Source: a virus
Direction: 5' to 3' (one strand)
DNA length: 40,232 nucleotides
Virus record (IMG/VR): IMGVR_UViG_3300044729_001318
Span: 1 to 40,232 of that record
Part shown: positions 8,109 through 16,991 of the stretch, in pieces
How positions within the stretch are numbered: position 1 is the stretch's first letter
How the letters are laid out: every line of letters starts with the position of its first letter
Notes under the pieces: model-generated
Told to the model about the DNA's origin: nothing
The model's database searches: none
What the model saw: only the letters and a program-made list of their open reading frames with translations
Made by a program: the position numbers and the translations under genes

Positions 8109-9110
8109 ATGGCTTTCGCCAATTCCGCAGTCAGCGACATCATTGCGACGAATATTCAAAGCCGCAGCGGTGAGCTCGCTGATAACGTGACCAACAACAA
8201 CGCCCTTCTGCGTCGTCTGAAGGAGCGGGGGAACGTCAAGACGTTCTCCGGTGGTAACGTGATCCTTCAAGAGATCATGTATAACGACGCCACCTCGAAC
8301 AACACGAACAGCTACTCCGGATACGAAGTGCTGAACGTGTCCCAGAACTCGCCCATTTCGGCGGCTCAGTTCGGCATTACCCAATACGCTTCGGCTGTGA
8401 CCATTTCGGGCCTCGAAATGATCCAGAACAGCGGCAAGGAAGCCATCATTGACCTGCTGGATGGCCGTATGGCTGTCGCTGAAGCCCAGCTTCAGAACCG
8501 CATGAGCGGTGACATCTATCTCGACGGCACGGGCAACAGCGGCAAGAACATCACCGGCCTCGGCGCGGCTGTTCCTGACGTTCCGACCTCGGGCACCTAC
8601 GGCGGCATCAACCGGGCCACTTGGTCGTTCTGGCAGCCCAAGGTGTTTGCTGGCGTGACCAACGGCGGCGCGGCTGTGACGGCTTCCAACATCCAGGCTT
8701 ACATGGATGCTCTGGCGGTCCAACTGATCCGTGGCACCGACAAGCCTGACCTGATCGTGGCGGACAACAACTACTACCGCCTGTATCTCCAGTCGCTTCA
8801 GGCCATCCAGCGTATCTCGGACTCCGGTTCGGGCATGGCTGGCGCTGGCTTCGCCTCCCTCAAGTATTACGGCGCGGGCATGGCCTCCGACGTTGTCCTT
8901 GATGGTGGTATCGGTGCTTCCGCCACGGCGAACCACATGTGGTTCCTGAACACGAAGTATCTCCACTTCCGTCCGCACGTTGACCGGAACTTCGTTCCGA
9001 TTGGCGGCGAGCGGCAGGCCGTCAACCAAGACGCCATTGTGAAACTGATTGGCTGGGCGGGCAACATGACCTGCTCGGGCTCTCAGTTCCAAGGCGTCCT
9101 CATCGCTTAA
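8109..9110 (+). CDS. Major capsid protein
   Basis: This 333-residue protein is the major head subunit. It follows the scaffold, has a strong ribosome binding site (AAGGAGG about 7 bases upstream of ATG), and its sequence resembles podophage coat proteins: an N-terminal helical arm containing IQSRSGELADNVTNNNALL, a glycine-rich loop with GGNVILQE, and a beta-rich C-terminal half. An HK97-type fold is expected but not provable here. Codon use is strongly biased to G/C-ending codons, as expected for the most highly expressed gene. Confidence 0.9.
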   Translation: MAFANSAVSDIIATNIQSRSGELADNVTNNNALLRRLKERGNVKTFSGGNVILQEIMYNDATSNNTNSYSGYEVLNVSQNSPISAAQFGITQYASAVTISGLEMIQNSGKEAIIDLLDGRMAVAEAQLQNRMSGDIYLDGTGNSGKNITGLGAAVPDVPTSGTYGGINRATWSFWQPKVFAGVTNGGAAVTASNIQAYMDALAVQLIRGTDKPDLIVADNNYYRLYLQSLQAIQRISDSGSGMAGAGFASLKYYGAGMASDVVLDGGIGASATANHMWFLNTKYLHFRPHVDRNFVPIGGERQAVNQDAIVKLIGWAGNMTCSGSQFQGVLIA

Positions 9111-9122
9111 AGGAGGCTAATC

Positions 9123-9674
9123 ATGGCTTACACTTTCGATGAACCCAAGCTCGGCCTTCAACAAGTCGATCAGATTGACGATGGTGTGCTTTCGCCCGCC
9201 AGCGTCTCCAATGGCTCTACCAGCGTCATTCCGACCCCGCCTTATGTGCTGGGCCAGATTGTTCGCGGTTTTGACCCCGTCTATGGTGAGGGTGAATTCA
9301 TCCTCCTCAAGGGCGTTGCCAGCACCGCCGTGGGCTCTGTCGTTACCTACAACGGCACGACCTACGAAACGGCCCTGGCTCCGGTCACTGCCAACCAAGC
9401 GCGCCCCGTGGCTATTGCTATGGCTGCCAACACTTCTGCGACCAAGTTCTCTTGGTATCAGATTGCGGGCACCGCCATTGCGGCTCGGACCACCGGCGTT
9501 GCTCTTGCTCCGACTGTCGCCATCGGCGTCACCTCGGCTGGCAAGGTCGCGGCTTCTTCGTCCGGCAAGGAAATCCTTGGCGCACGTTCGGCCAATGCGG
9601 CTACCGTGGCTGCTGCTACGGCTACCGTTGCCATCGTGATCAACCGGCCTCATATGCAAGGCCGGATCACCTAA
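9123..9674 (+). CDS. Probable head decoration protein
   Basis: It encodes 183 residues starting at ATG 9123, with the ribosome binding site AAAGGAGG. The sequence is almost entirely small and beta-prone residues (Ala, Thr, Val, Gly, Ser), without membrane segments. Position directly after the capsid gene, strong translation signals and the hairpin terminator right after it suggest a high-copy head protein such as a capsid cement or decoration protein. Family membership is inferred from context and composition. Confidence 0.75.
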   Translation: MAYTFDEPKLGLQQVDQIDDGVLSPASVSNGSTSVIPTPPYVLGQIVRGFDPVYGEGEFILLKGVASTAVGSVVTYNGTTYETALAPVTANQARPVAIAMAANTSATKFSWYQIAGTAIAARTTGVALAPTVAIGVTSAGKVAASSSGKEILGARSANAATVAAATATVAIVINRPHMQGRIT

Positions 9675-9681
9675 GACGGGT

Positions 9682-9703
9682 GGGGGAGGGGCAACTCTCC
9701 CCC
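9682..9703 (+). terminator. Hairpin terminator after capsid and decoration genes
   Basis: The inverted repeat GGGGGAG / CTCCCCC (9682-9688 and 9697-9703, loop of 8) is followed by ATTTCAT. The stem is strong but the T-tract is poor, so it may be a partial terminator that lowers expression of the genes after the highly expressed capsid pair. Confidence 0.6.
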
Positions 9704-9710
9704 ATTTCAT

Positions 9711-11036
9711 ATGGACATACAAATCCTCTGCAATACGAACGACGAAACCCTTTTCGCCAACATTGGTGAAAACTCGCGCAAGCATCGGTCCTGGATCAAG
9801 ATGCTCGAAGCGCATGACGGACACGCGGTCATTGTCGGCGGCGGTCCATCGCTCCAGGAACACCTACCCACAATCAAGAAGCGCAAGGACCTAGGGCAGA
9901 CAATCTTCGCCCTGAACGGCGCGACCAAGTTCCTGAACGAGAATGGCATCATTCCCGAGTATCAGGTCATTCTCGACGCTCGCCCTGACAACATCGCCCT
10001 GATTGGCAGCGCAAAGAAGTATCTGATCGCCTCACAGTGCGATCCGGCCATTTTCAAGGCCCTAGGCGACCCCTTCGTGTGGCATCCGGCAATCGAGGAC
10101 ATTGAGGAGCATTTGCCCGCCCACGACGACGAATATGCCCTTATTGGCGGCGGCACGACGGTCGGGCTGTCGTCCATGTGCCTTGCCTACACGCTCGGCT
10201 ATCGCAAGCTGCACCTGTTCGGCTACGATTCCTCGCACCGTGCCACTTTGGGACACGCCTACAAGCAGTCGATCAACGCCACCGAACCGCTGTGCAAGGT
10301 CACGCTTGGCGGCAAGACGTTCACGGCCAGCCTGACTATGGCGCGGCAAGCCGAACTGTTCCCGGAAGTCTGCAACAACCTGATCGACCTTGGCTGCATC
10401 GTCACGGTGGATTCGGACGGGCTTATCATGGAAGTGATGCACCAGATGCGCCTTGCTTCCCAGCCGATCACTGAGGAAGAGAAATACCGCAAGATGTGGG
10501 AGTTTGACTCCTACCGCACGATGTCCCCTGGAGAGGGCTTTGCGGAGGAATTCGTCAAGGTCGCCAAGCCGCACTTCCTCGACATCATCGCGGACTTCGG
10601 GTGCGGCACCGGGCGCGGCGGGCTCGCAATCAACCGGCTGACTAACTGCGATGTGGTTTTCGTGGACTTTGCGGACAACTGCCTTGATCTTCGTGGGCAG
10701 TTTCCATTCGTTTACGCGGACCTCACGCAGTCCATGTCAATGAAGGTGAGTGCCGATATCGGATACTGCACCGACGTAATGGAGCATATCGAACCTGAAA
10801 AAGTTCCAGACGCGATCCGAAACATTATGGATTGCGTTGACAAGTGCTTCTTTAAGATTGCGATGTTTCATGACAATATGGGCTCGCTGATAGGGCATCC
10901 CCTGCATCTGTCGGTTTTTCCTGTCGAATGGTGGGAAGAACAATTTGCAGGATATGATGTGCTATACAGGAACCATGACGGGGACACCCCCTTTCCGTAT
11001 GCTACCTTCTACGTCAAAGCCAAAGAAAGGGCTTAA
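9711..11036 (+). CDS. DUF115-like domain fused to SAM-dependent methyltransferase
   Basis: This 441-residue protein has two parts. Residues about 35-240 resemble DUF115 (MptE-like, Rossmann-type) proteins: VIVGGGPSL at residues 41-48, a FALNGATKFLNE segment, then VILDARPDN and a GGGTTVGL turn. Residues about 285-420 form a class I methyltransferase, with motif I DFGCGTGRGG (about residue 295) and later CTDVMEHIEPEKV. DUF115 members include a pterin diphosphokinase and glycan-modifying proteins, so the substrate cannot be told; modification of virion or host surface is possible. ATG 9711 lies 7 bases after the terminator hairpin and has no clear ribosome binding site. Its place inside the head/tail operon is unusual for an enzyme. 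Confidence 0.8.
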   Translation: MDIQILCNTNDETLFANIGENSRKHRSWIKMLEAHDGHAVIVGGGPSLQEHLPTIKKRKDLGQTIFALNGATKFLNENGIIPEYQVILDARPDNIALIGSAKKYLIASQCDPAIFKALGDPFVWHPAIEDIEEHLPAHDDEYALIGGGTTVGLSSMCLAYTLGYRKLHLFGYDSSHRATLGHAYKQSINATEPLCKVTLGGKTFTASLTMARQAELFPEVCNNLIDLGCIVTVDSDGLIMEVMHQMRLASQPITEEEKYRKMWEFDSYRTMSPGEGFAEEFVKVAKPHFLDIIADFGCGTGRGGLAINRLTNCDVVFVDFADNCLDLRGQFPFVYADLTQSMSMKVSADIGYCTDVMEHIEPEKVPDAIRNIMDCVDKCFFKIAMFHDNMGSLIGHPLHLSVFPVEWWEEQFAGYDVLYRNHDGDTPFPYATFYVKAKERA

Positions 11037-11038
11037 CA

Positions 11039-11395
11039 ATGGCGATTCCCTCACGAGTCCTGGCGGCTGGTAACGCGCCGCTTTCTACCGAAGTCATTTG
11101 CGGCGATGTGGCGAACAACCTGACCGCGACCGGCACCAACCTTGCCACCGCTCTGCAACTGAGCGCCGTGGTAAACAACGTGACGACCACCGCCGCCTCG
11201 ACCGGCGTTGCCCTGCCTCCCGCTGAGGCTGGCGCTATGGTCACGGTGTTCAACAACGGCGCGAGTTCGCTGACCGTCTATGCCCTGACCGGCACGACTG
11301 TTGATGCTGGCGCTTCCGTTGCCATTGCCGCTGGCAAGGAGCGGATTTTCTTTGGCATCTCCCCGACCGTTTGGCTTTCCCATCTCGGAGCGTAA
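11039..11395 (+). CDS. Small beta-rich virion-type protein
   Basis: It encodes 118 residues and begins 2 bases after the preceding stop. The sequence is Ala/Thr/Val/Gly-rich and contains a segment of the form GAMVTVFNNGASSLTVY followed by AAGKERIFFGI, a pattern seen in small phage fibre or decoration proteins. No membrane or signal segments are seen. It resembles the 104-residue protein at 205 in composition, but I see no clear alignment. The virion role is inferred. Confidence 0.7.
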   Translation: MAIPSRVLAAGNAPLSTEVICGDVANNLTATGTNLATALQLSAVVNNVTTTAASTGVALPPAEAGAMVTVFNNGASSLTVYALTGTTVDAGASVAIAAGKERIFFGISPTVWLSHLGA

Positions 11396-11398
11396 TAC

Positions 11399-11977
11399 AT
11401 GCTGGATAGCGACGACCTGAACGCGGACGCGCATCTTTACGTCGAATTTTACGAATACGAAAAGGACCCCTACAAGGGCCGCGATTTCGTCAGGATCATG
11501 ACCCCTGGTGACAAGACCAACGTCATTGAGACTTTCGTTAACGACGACCACAAGAGACGCTTTTCCCGTCAGTGGCTCGCTTACCAGATGAGGAACAGCA
11601 CCGAGACGGCCATGCTCATTGGCACCCCGCTTTCGCGGTGGAAGAGTGAGCGGGACGCCGACCTTAGTGACGTTCAGCTTGCCGAACTGCAAATCCTGAA
11701 GTTCCAGACGACCGAACAGGTCGCCACGGCTACGGACGCGCAGTTGCAAAAGATTGGCATGGGTGCAGCGGGCCTTCGGGAACGCGCCCGCGCCTATCTC
11801 ACCGGCAAGAACAACGCAGAGGCTCAACAGAAGATTGACGCCCAGCAGGCCGAGATTGATGAACTCAAGAAGCAGATGCAGGCTCTCTTGGGCGAACGTC
11901 GCGGCCCTGGCCGACCGAAAAAGGAAGAGGCTGTAAATGTCCTCGACAATGCTGGAGTTGGTGACACAGGTCACTAA
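11399..11977 (+). CDS. Coiled-coil protein with AT-hook-like GRPKK motif
   Basis: This 192-residue protein of unknown function has an N-terminal globular region (about 1-95, with RIMTPGDKTNVIET), a helical coiled coil at about 115-165 (AEIDELKKQMQALL) and then RRGPGRPKK at about 166-174, which has the R/P-GRP-K/R core of an AT-hook DNA minor-groove binding motif. The final part overlaps the next gene by 41 bases in another frame. It may touch DNA at the head-tail vertex or be a structural accessory protein; both are guesses. Confidence 0.75.
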   Translation: MLDSDDLNADAHLYVEFYEYEKDPYKGRDFVRIMTPGDKTNVIETFVNDDHKRRFSRQWLAYQMRNSTETAMLIGTPLSRWKSERDADLSDVQLAELQILKFQTTEQVATATDAQLQKIGMGAAGLRERARAYLTGKNNAEAQQKIDAQQAEIDELKKQMQALLGERRGPGRPKKEEAVNVLDNAGVGDTGH

Positions 11978-12842
11978 CGAACTAGGCATTTCTACGCCTA
12001 CGTCCGTTGCCGGAAACACCAATCAGGACGTTGTTCAAATCCTGGCGCTCATGAACGCCTCTGGATATGAACTGCTCCGAAAGGCTGACTGGCGCGAACT
12101 GACGAAGCCGTATTCCTTCTTCACCGAATACACTACGACTACGGGCACCTACACGACGGCGGCAAGGACGGTCACGAGCATCCCGTCCACCGCCGGGCTC
12201 GACACGACCTACATGGCCGTTGGCACGGGCATCCCGAATGGCACGTTCATTGAGAGCGTGGATTCGCTGACCCAAGTGACGCTGACCTCGTTCCCGCAGG
12301 ACGCGGCCACAAGCGGGACGATCTATTTTCAGAAGGTCAAATACGACCTGCCGTCCGACTACGACGCCATTGTTCCGCGCACTCAGTGGGACAGGAGCAA
12401 GCGTTGGGAGATGCTTGGCCCTGAGGACGCGCAACAGTGGGAATGGCTGATAAGCGGCTATATCAGCACGGGACCGCGCATCCGTTGGCGTCTCCTGGGC
12501 GACTATTTCCAGATTTGGCCGGGCATCTCGACGGCTGAGAACCTTAGCTTTGAATACCGCAGCAAGGGCTGGGCAAGGTCGGCGGCGGGGGTCGCCAAAA
12601 ACAGCTTCACGGTGGACACGGATACCTGCATTTACCCCGACCGGGTAATGGTCCTGAACACCAAGCTGAAGTATTTTCAGGCCAAGGGCTTCGACACCAC
12701 GGCCTTGTTCCGCGACTTCTACACCGAACTTGAGACGGCGGTCGCGCAGAACACTTCGGCGGCAAACCTGTCGTTTGCGCCTCGCCCTGGCAACATTCTC
12801 ATCGGTTACGACAACATTCCTGACAGTGGGTATGGGCGGTAA
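11937..12842 (+). CDS. Head-tail adaptor (tail tubular A / P22 gp4-like)
   Basis: This 301-residue protein likely forms the adaptor ring between portal and tail. The start ATG 11937 lies inside the previous gene with AAGGAAGAGG upstream. The N-terminal 60 residues are helical with ALMNASGYELLRKADWRELT, the type of sequence found in podophage adaptors; then comes a beta insertion of about residues 60-115, and then LPSDYDAIVPRTQWDRS, a recurring feature of the same family. It is followed with TAATG overlap by the large tail protein, the usual gene order (gp11-gp12 in T7, gp4-gp10 in P22). Confidence 0.75.
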   Translation: MSSTMLELVTQVTNELGISTPTSVAGNTNQDVVQILALMNASGYELLRKADWRELTKPYSFFTEYTTTTGTYTTAARTVTSIPSTAGLDTTYMAVGTGIPNGTFIESVDSLTQVTLTSFPQDAATSGTIYFQKVKYDLPSDYDAIVPRTQWDRSKRWEMLGPEDAQQWEWLISGYISTGPRIRWRLLGDYFQIWPGISTAENLSFEYRSKGWARSAAGVAKNSFTVDTDTCIYPDRVMVLNTKLKYFQAKGFDTTALFRDFYTELETAVAQNTSAANLSFAPRPGNILIGYDNIPDSGYGR

Positions 12843-14413
12843 TGGCTCTGGCTCCGCGCACACTGGTTCAACGGGCGACGGCTAACGTCGATTCGCTGCC
12901 CGCGCCTGTGGGTGGTTGGAACGCTCGTGACTCGTTGGCGAACATGGAACCCGTTGACGCTGTGTCTCTGGTCAACCTGTTTCCGACCGTCTCCAGCGTC
13001 GTGCTTCGCGGCGGCTATACCAAGCACGCCACCGGCCTTGACGGCGAAGTGCAGACGCTCATGACCTATTCGGCGGGTGCGACCACGGAACTGTTCGCCG
13101 TCACCGAGACGGGCAAGATTTACGATGTAACGTCAAGCGGCGCTGTGGGGGCTCCTGTAGTGACGGGGCTGTCGTCGGGCACATGGGAGCATGTGAACAT
13201 CACGACCTCGGGCGGTAGCTTCCTTGTGGCCGTCAACGGCATTGATGAGCCTCGCCTGTATGACGGGACGACTTGGACAAGCATTTCGACGGGCGGCGGT
13301 GGAACTCAGATTTCCGGCGTGACGACAAACGATCTTGTCAATGTGGTGCTGTTCAAGAACCGGCTGTGGTTCATCGAAAAGGACACGCTAAACGCTTGGT
13401 ATCTGCCGACTGACTCCATTTACGGCACGGCGCAAGTTGTGCCCATGACCGCGATTGCGCGGCATGGCGGGCATCTGATTGACCTCGACACCTGGACTAT
13501 CGACGCGGGCTACGGTGTGGACGACAACCTCGCGTTTATCACGAGCGAGGGCGAAGTCATTCTGTGGAGCGGGACGGACCCCTCGTCGTCTACGTCATGG
13601 TCGCTGATTGGCGTGTGGAAACTTGGCTCGCCCATTGGCGACCGTTGTATGCTCAAGTGGGGCGGCGATCTTCTGATCCTTACCTATGACGGCCTGATCC
13701 CGATGGCGTCCAGCCTGCAAAGCAGCCGCCTTGATCCTAGGGTGGCGCTATCGGACAAGATTCAGGGCGCGATCACGGCGGCGACGACGCAATACGGTGG
13801 CAATCATGCGTCGGTGGGTTGGCAGATTGTCTATACCGCCAAGCATAACGCCGTGTGGATCAACGTGCCTGTCTCGCTCGGCTACCAAGAGCAGTATGTG
13901 ATGAACACCATCACGAAGTCGTGGAGCCAGTTTCAAGGCTGGGCCGCGAACTGCTGGGAAATCTATGAGGATGATCCCTACTTCGGCGGCAATGGCTACG
14001 TCGGGATGGCGTGGGACGACACCTATGCCGACGATGGCGCGGATATCCCTACGGCGGCGGTGCAGGCGTTCAATTATTTCGGCTCGCGGGGCGTGAAAAA
14101 GTATTTCACGCGGGCGCGATACAGCCTGTTTACCAATGGTTCCCCGGCGATCTTCGTTGGCATGAACACCGACTTTGACACTACGACCAACGCCGCGCCG
14201 CTGTCGTTCTCGGTAGTGACTGCGGCCACTTGGGACGTATCACTTTGGGACGTTGGCTCCTGGGGGGCCGGGCTTGTCATGACGAACCAATGGCAGGGCA
14301 TTACCGGCATTGGGTATTGCGGTGGCCTGCAATTCAAGTCGTCCAGCCAAGGCGTTCAGATCGAATGGGCTTCAACAGATGTGGTGTATCAGACCGGATG
14401 GGCTGGCATATGA
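12842..14413 (+). CDS. Tail tubular B-like tail protein
   Basis: This 523-residue protein has the features of podophage tail hub proteins: an N-terminal segment LPAPVGGWNARDSLANMEP, where the protein senses its own genome's fixed set, then MVNLFP-like text (VSLVNLFPTVSSVVLRGG), and a long series of beta strands rich in Trp, Tyr and Gly consistent with a propeller. Position directly after the adaptor supports a role as the tail nozzle, comparable in place to T7 gp12. It overlaps the adaptor by TAATG and the next gene by ATGA. Confidence 0.8.
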   Translation: MALAPRTLVQRATANVDSLPAPVGGWNARDSLANMEPVDAVSLVNLFPTVSSVVLRGGYTKHATGLDGEVQTLMTYSAGATTELFAVTETGKIYDVTSSGAVGAPVVTGLSSGTWEHVNITTSGGSFLVAVNGIDEPRLYDGTTWTSISTGGGGTQISGVTTNDLVNVVLFKNRLWFIEKDTLNAWYLPTDSIYGTAQVVPMTAIARHGGHLIDLDTWTIDAGYGVDDNLAFITSEGEVILWSGTDPSSSTSWSLIGVWKLGSPIGDRCMLKWGGDLLILTYDGLIPMASSLQSSRLDPRVALSDKIQGAITAATTQYGGNHASVGWQIVYTAKHNAVWINVPVSLGYQEQYVMNTITKSWSQFQGWAANCWEIYEDDPYFGGNGYVGMAWDDTYADDGADIPTAAVQAFNYFGSRGVKKYFTRARYSLFTNGSPAIFVGMNTDFDTTTNAAPLSFSVVTAATWDVSLWDVGSWGAGLVMTNQWQGITGIGYCGGLQFKSSSQGVQIEWASTDVVYQTGWAGI

Positions 14414-14853
14414 TCTTTGCCCGTGAAAAAGTTGCCGACTGCATGGACGAATGGCGCGTCCTTGGTAATGACCATTGGAATGAGTATTACCAAGACTCCG
14501 ACTTTCACCCGGATGAAAACGGCCTGAAAGAGCAAGAGCGTAACGGCCAGTTTGTCTATTTCTCAATGCGGGATGAACACGGCAAGCTTTGCGGGCAGGC
14601 GGGCTTTACCGTCACCTACAACCCGATTTTCTCGTCTTATGTGGCCTACGACAGTTTCTTCTACATTGCCCCTGAACACAGAAACAAAAACAACATGAAG
14701 AAGCTTCTGTATTTTGCGGGCAAAAATCTAAACGAATCCGGCGTCAATCAGGTTCTTGCTGGTCATCACCTTGAACAAGATTTATCCTCTCTCCTGAAGG
14801 GCGCAAGCTTCAATCCGGCAAGTATGCTGTATCTATTCACAGGGAATGAGTGA
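14410..14853 (+). CDS. GNAT-like protein in the position of T7 gp13
   Basis: It encodes 147 residues; ATG 14410 forms an ATGA overlap with the tail gene stop, so longer upstream starts are rejected. The sequence has a GNAT-acetyltransferase-like layout: FVYFSMRDEHGKLCGQAGF strands, then YDSFFYIAPEHRNKNNMKKL, where the R-N-K-N-N-M stretch corresponds to the CoA-binding loop, and a C-terminal strand. In T7-like phages the protein at this place (gp13; DUF2833 in relatives) has a GNAT-like fold and helps virion morphogenesis. I think this is the equivalent, but an active acetyltransferase cannot be excluded. Confidence 0.75.
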   Translation: MIFAREKVADCMDEWRVLGNDHWNEYYQDSDFHPDENGLKEQERNGQFVYFSMRDEHGKLCGQAGFTVTYNPIFSSYVAYDSFFYIAPEHRNKNNMKKLLYFAGKNLNESGVNQVLAGHHLEQDLSSLLKGASFNPASMLYLFTGNE

Positions 14854-16991
14854 TGGGTAGTCTGTGCAAAAGTCCTAAAGCGCCTCCCGCGCCTGATTAC
14901 GCGGCGGCTGCACAGGCTCAGGGTCAAGCCAACCTTCAGGCGGGCTTGCAAACGGCTGGCATCAGCAACCCCAACATCGTCAGCCCGTATGGGAACCAGA
15001 CGGTCACTTGGGACATGACTGATCCCAACATGCCGAAGCCCACGATCACGCAAACGCTGACGCCCGACGCCCAAGCGGCCCTGAACGCACAGCAGCGCGT
15101 GGACAGGGAACTTGCCGAACTCGGCAGTCAGGGCATCGGCACGGCCAAAGAGATTCTCGGCACGCCGTTCAAATATACCGGCCCCGAAATTCAAACCTCG
15201 TTTGAACAAGGCCCGGCCCTTAATTATGGCCCGACTATGGGTCAATACGGCACCGCGCAGGGCGTGGACATAAGCCAGTTTGGACAGAATGAAGGCCTGA
15301 ACGAAAATCAGTATGGCAGCGCGGGAGGCATTAACGCCGGGGCTTATGGGCAAGCCGGGGGCGTCAATCCTAATGCTTACGGCCAAGCGGGCGCGGTCAA
15401 TGCAAACGCTTATGGGCAAGCTGGCGGTGTCAATGTTGACGCCTACGGACAGGCTCGCGGAATCAACTACGGCGACTTTGAGCAAGCCCGCAGCCTTGGC
15501 GCTGGAGATTTTGGCCTAGCAAACGCCATCAACGCGAATGAGTTTGGCTTGGCCTCTGGCTTTAACGCCGGGCAATACGGCCAAGCCCAACGCAATCTTG
15601 ACCTGTCTGGCGTTTCAAGGATGCCCGTCAACGCGGGCATGACGGGCCAGCAGGCCATTCTTCAGCGCCTGTCTCCGCAATTGCAGCGCCAGCGCGAAGG
15701 GCTGAGGACCCAACTTATCAACCAGGGCCTTCGCCCCGGCACGGAAGCCTATGCGCGGGCCATGGAACAGCAGGGCCAGCAAGAGAACGACCTGCTGACC
15801 CAAGCCGCCCTGCAAGGCATTAACGTCGATATGGCGGCTAACCAGCAGGGCTTTGGGCAGGCCGCGACGGCTGCCGGGCTCTACAATCAGGGCCTTGGGC
15901 AAGACTTTGGTCAGGGTCTTCAGGCGCTTCAAGCGACCAATCAGGCGATTGCTCAAAACTTTGGTCAAGGCATGTCGTCCCAGCAGCTTAAGAACGCTGC
16001 TGTTTCGCAAAACTTTGGACAAGGACTTGCCGCGCAGCAACTGCGAAATCAAGCGATTGACCAAAACATTCGCAATGCGGCAATGGCGCAAGATACGCAA
16101 AATCAAGCCATTGCTCAGAATTTTGGACGCGGTGTAACTGCTCAGCAGCTTCAAAACCAAGCGATTGCCCAAAATTTCGGCCAGGGCATGTCGGCTCAGG
16201 AAATGCAAAACGCGGCTATTGCTCAGAATTTTGGGCAAGGCGTCACGGCTCAACAACTTCAGAACCAAGCCATTGGTCAGAACTTTGGACAAGGCCTGTC
16301 CGCCCAGCAGTTGCAAAATTCCGCGATTGCTCAAAACCTGCAAAGCGGACTGGCTGGCTTGCAAACGCGCAACGACGCTCGCAACGCCAACATCTCCAAC
16401 GCCATGCAAGCGCAAGCCATGCAAAATGCTGCAATGCAGCAGAACTACGGGCAGGCGGCAAATCTTGCCGGGTTGTATAACTCAGCGGCGGCTCAGAACT
16501 ACAATCAGAACATGCAGCGTGCTCAGTTTGGCAACACGGCCTCCGATCAGGCCCTTGCCCGCGCCCTGCAACTCCGCAATCAGCCGCTCAACGAGATCAC
16601 GGCGCTCATGGGCGCTTCGCAAATCCAGAACCCGCAATTCCAGGGTTACACGGGTGCGAACGTGAGCGCCGCGCCGGTCTATCAGGCGGTGGGTGATCAG
16701 GGTAATTATGCCATGGGCATCTATGGTCAAAAAATGGCGGCTCGCAATGCTAATATGCAGGCTTTGGGTAATGCCGCTGGCACCGCCGCAAGCATCTTCC
16801 TTAGCGACATGCGCCTGAAGTCCAACATTGAGCGTGTGGGCACGCATCCGCTTGGCGTCGGTGTCTATGAGTATGACATTGACGGCCACCGTGAGCGCGG
16901 CGTGATGGCTCAAGAAGTGTTGCAGGTTAAGCCTGAAGCCGTCACTATGCGCGACGACGGCTTCTACATGGTCGATTACGGGGCTCTCTAA
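14853..16991 (+). CDS. Probable ejection protein with 18-residue repeats and S74-type C-terminus
   Basis: This 712-residue protein starts at ATG 14853 in a TGATG overlap; a GTG 3 bases earlier is possible. The N-terminus is Cys/Lys/Pro-rich and polar like podophage internal virion proteins. Residues about 130-250 contain repeats of about 10-11 residues of the form NxxAYGQAGGV. Residues about 350-511 carry nine tandem 18-residue units with the core QNFGQGxSAQQLQNQAIA. The last 63 residues resemble an S74 intramolecular chaperone: LSDMRLKSNI gives the Ser-x4-Lys dyad (about Ser651 and Lys656), followed by GVMAQEV. In known S74 proteins cleavage occurs just before this Ser; here it would release a short tail. 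Confidence 0.8.
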   Translation: MGSLCKSPKAPPAPDYAAAAQAQGQANLQAGLQTAGISNPNIVSPYGNQTVTWDMTDPNMPKPTITQTLTPDAQAALNAQQRVDRELAELGSQGIGTAKEILGTPFKYTGPEIQTSFEQGPALNYGPTMGQYGTAQGVDISQFGQNEGLNENQYGSAGGINAGAYGQAGGVNPNAYGQAGAVNANAYGQAGGVNVDAYGQARGINYGDFEQARSLGAGDFGLANAINANEFGLASGFNAGQYGQAQRNLDLSGVSRMPVNAGMTGQQAILQRLSPQLQRQREGLRTQLINQGLRPGTEAYARAMEQQGQQENDLLTQAALQGINVDMAANQQGFGQAATAAGLYNQGLGQDFGQGLQALQATNQAIAQNFGQGMSSQQLKNAAVSQNFGQGLAAQQLRNQAIDQNIRNAAMAQDTQNQAIAQNFGRGVTAQQLQNQAIAQNFGQGMSAQEMQNAAIAQNFGQGVTAQQLQNQAIGQNFGQGLSAQQLQNSAIAQNLQSGLAGLQTRNDARNANISNAMQAQAMQNAAMQQNYGQAANLAGLYNSAAAQNYNQNMQRAQFGNTASDQALARALQLRNQPLNEITALMGASQIQNPQFQGYTGANVSAAPVYQAVGDQGNYAMGIYGQKMAARNANMQALGNAAGTAASIFLSDMRLKSNIERVGTHPLGVGVYEYDIDGHRERGVMAQEVLQVKPEAVTMRDDGFYMVDYGAL
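15900..16385 (+). repeat. Nine tandem 54-bp repeats inside the ejection protein gene
   Basis: Each unit encodes 18 residues around the core QNFGQG-x-x-A-Q-Q-L-Q-N-x-A-I. Units two to nine follow without gaps and differ mostly at synonymous or conservative positions; the third (QNIRNAAMAQDTQNQAIA) and the last are most diverged. Confidence 0.85.

Noticed and set aside
14230-14409. Upstream extension of the GNAT-like gene
   Set aside because: It lies inside the tail protein gene; the ATGA junction at 14410 gives the natural start.
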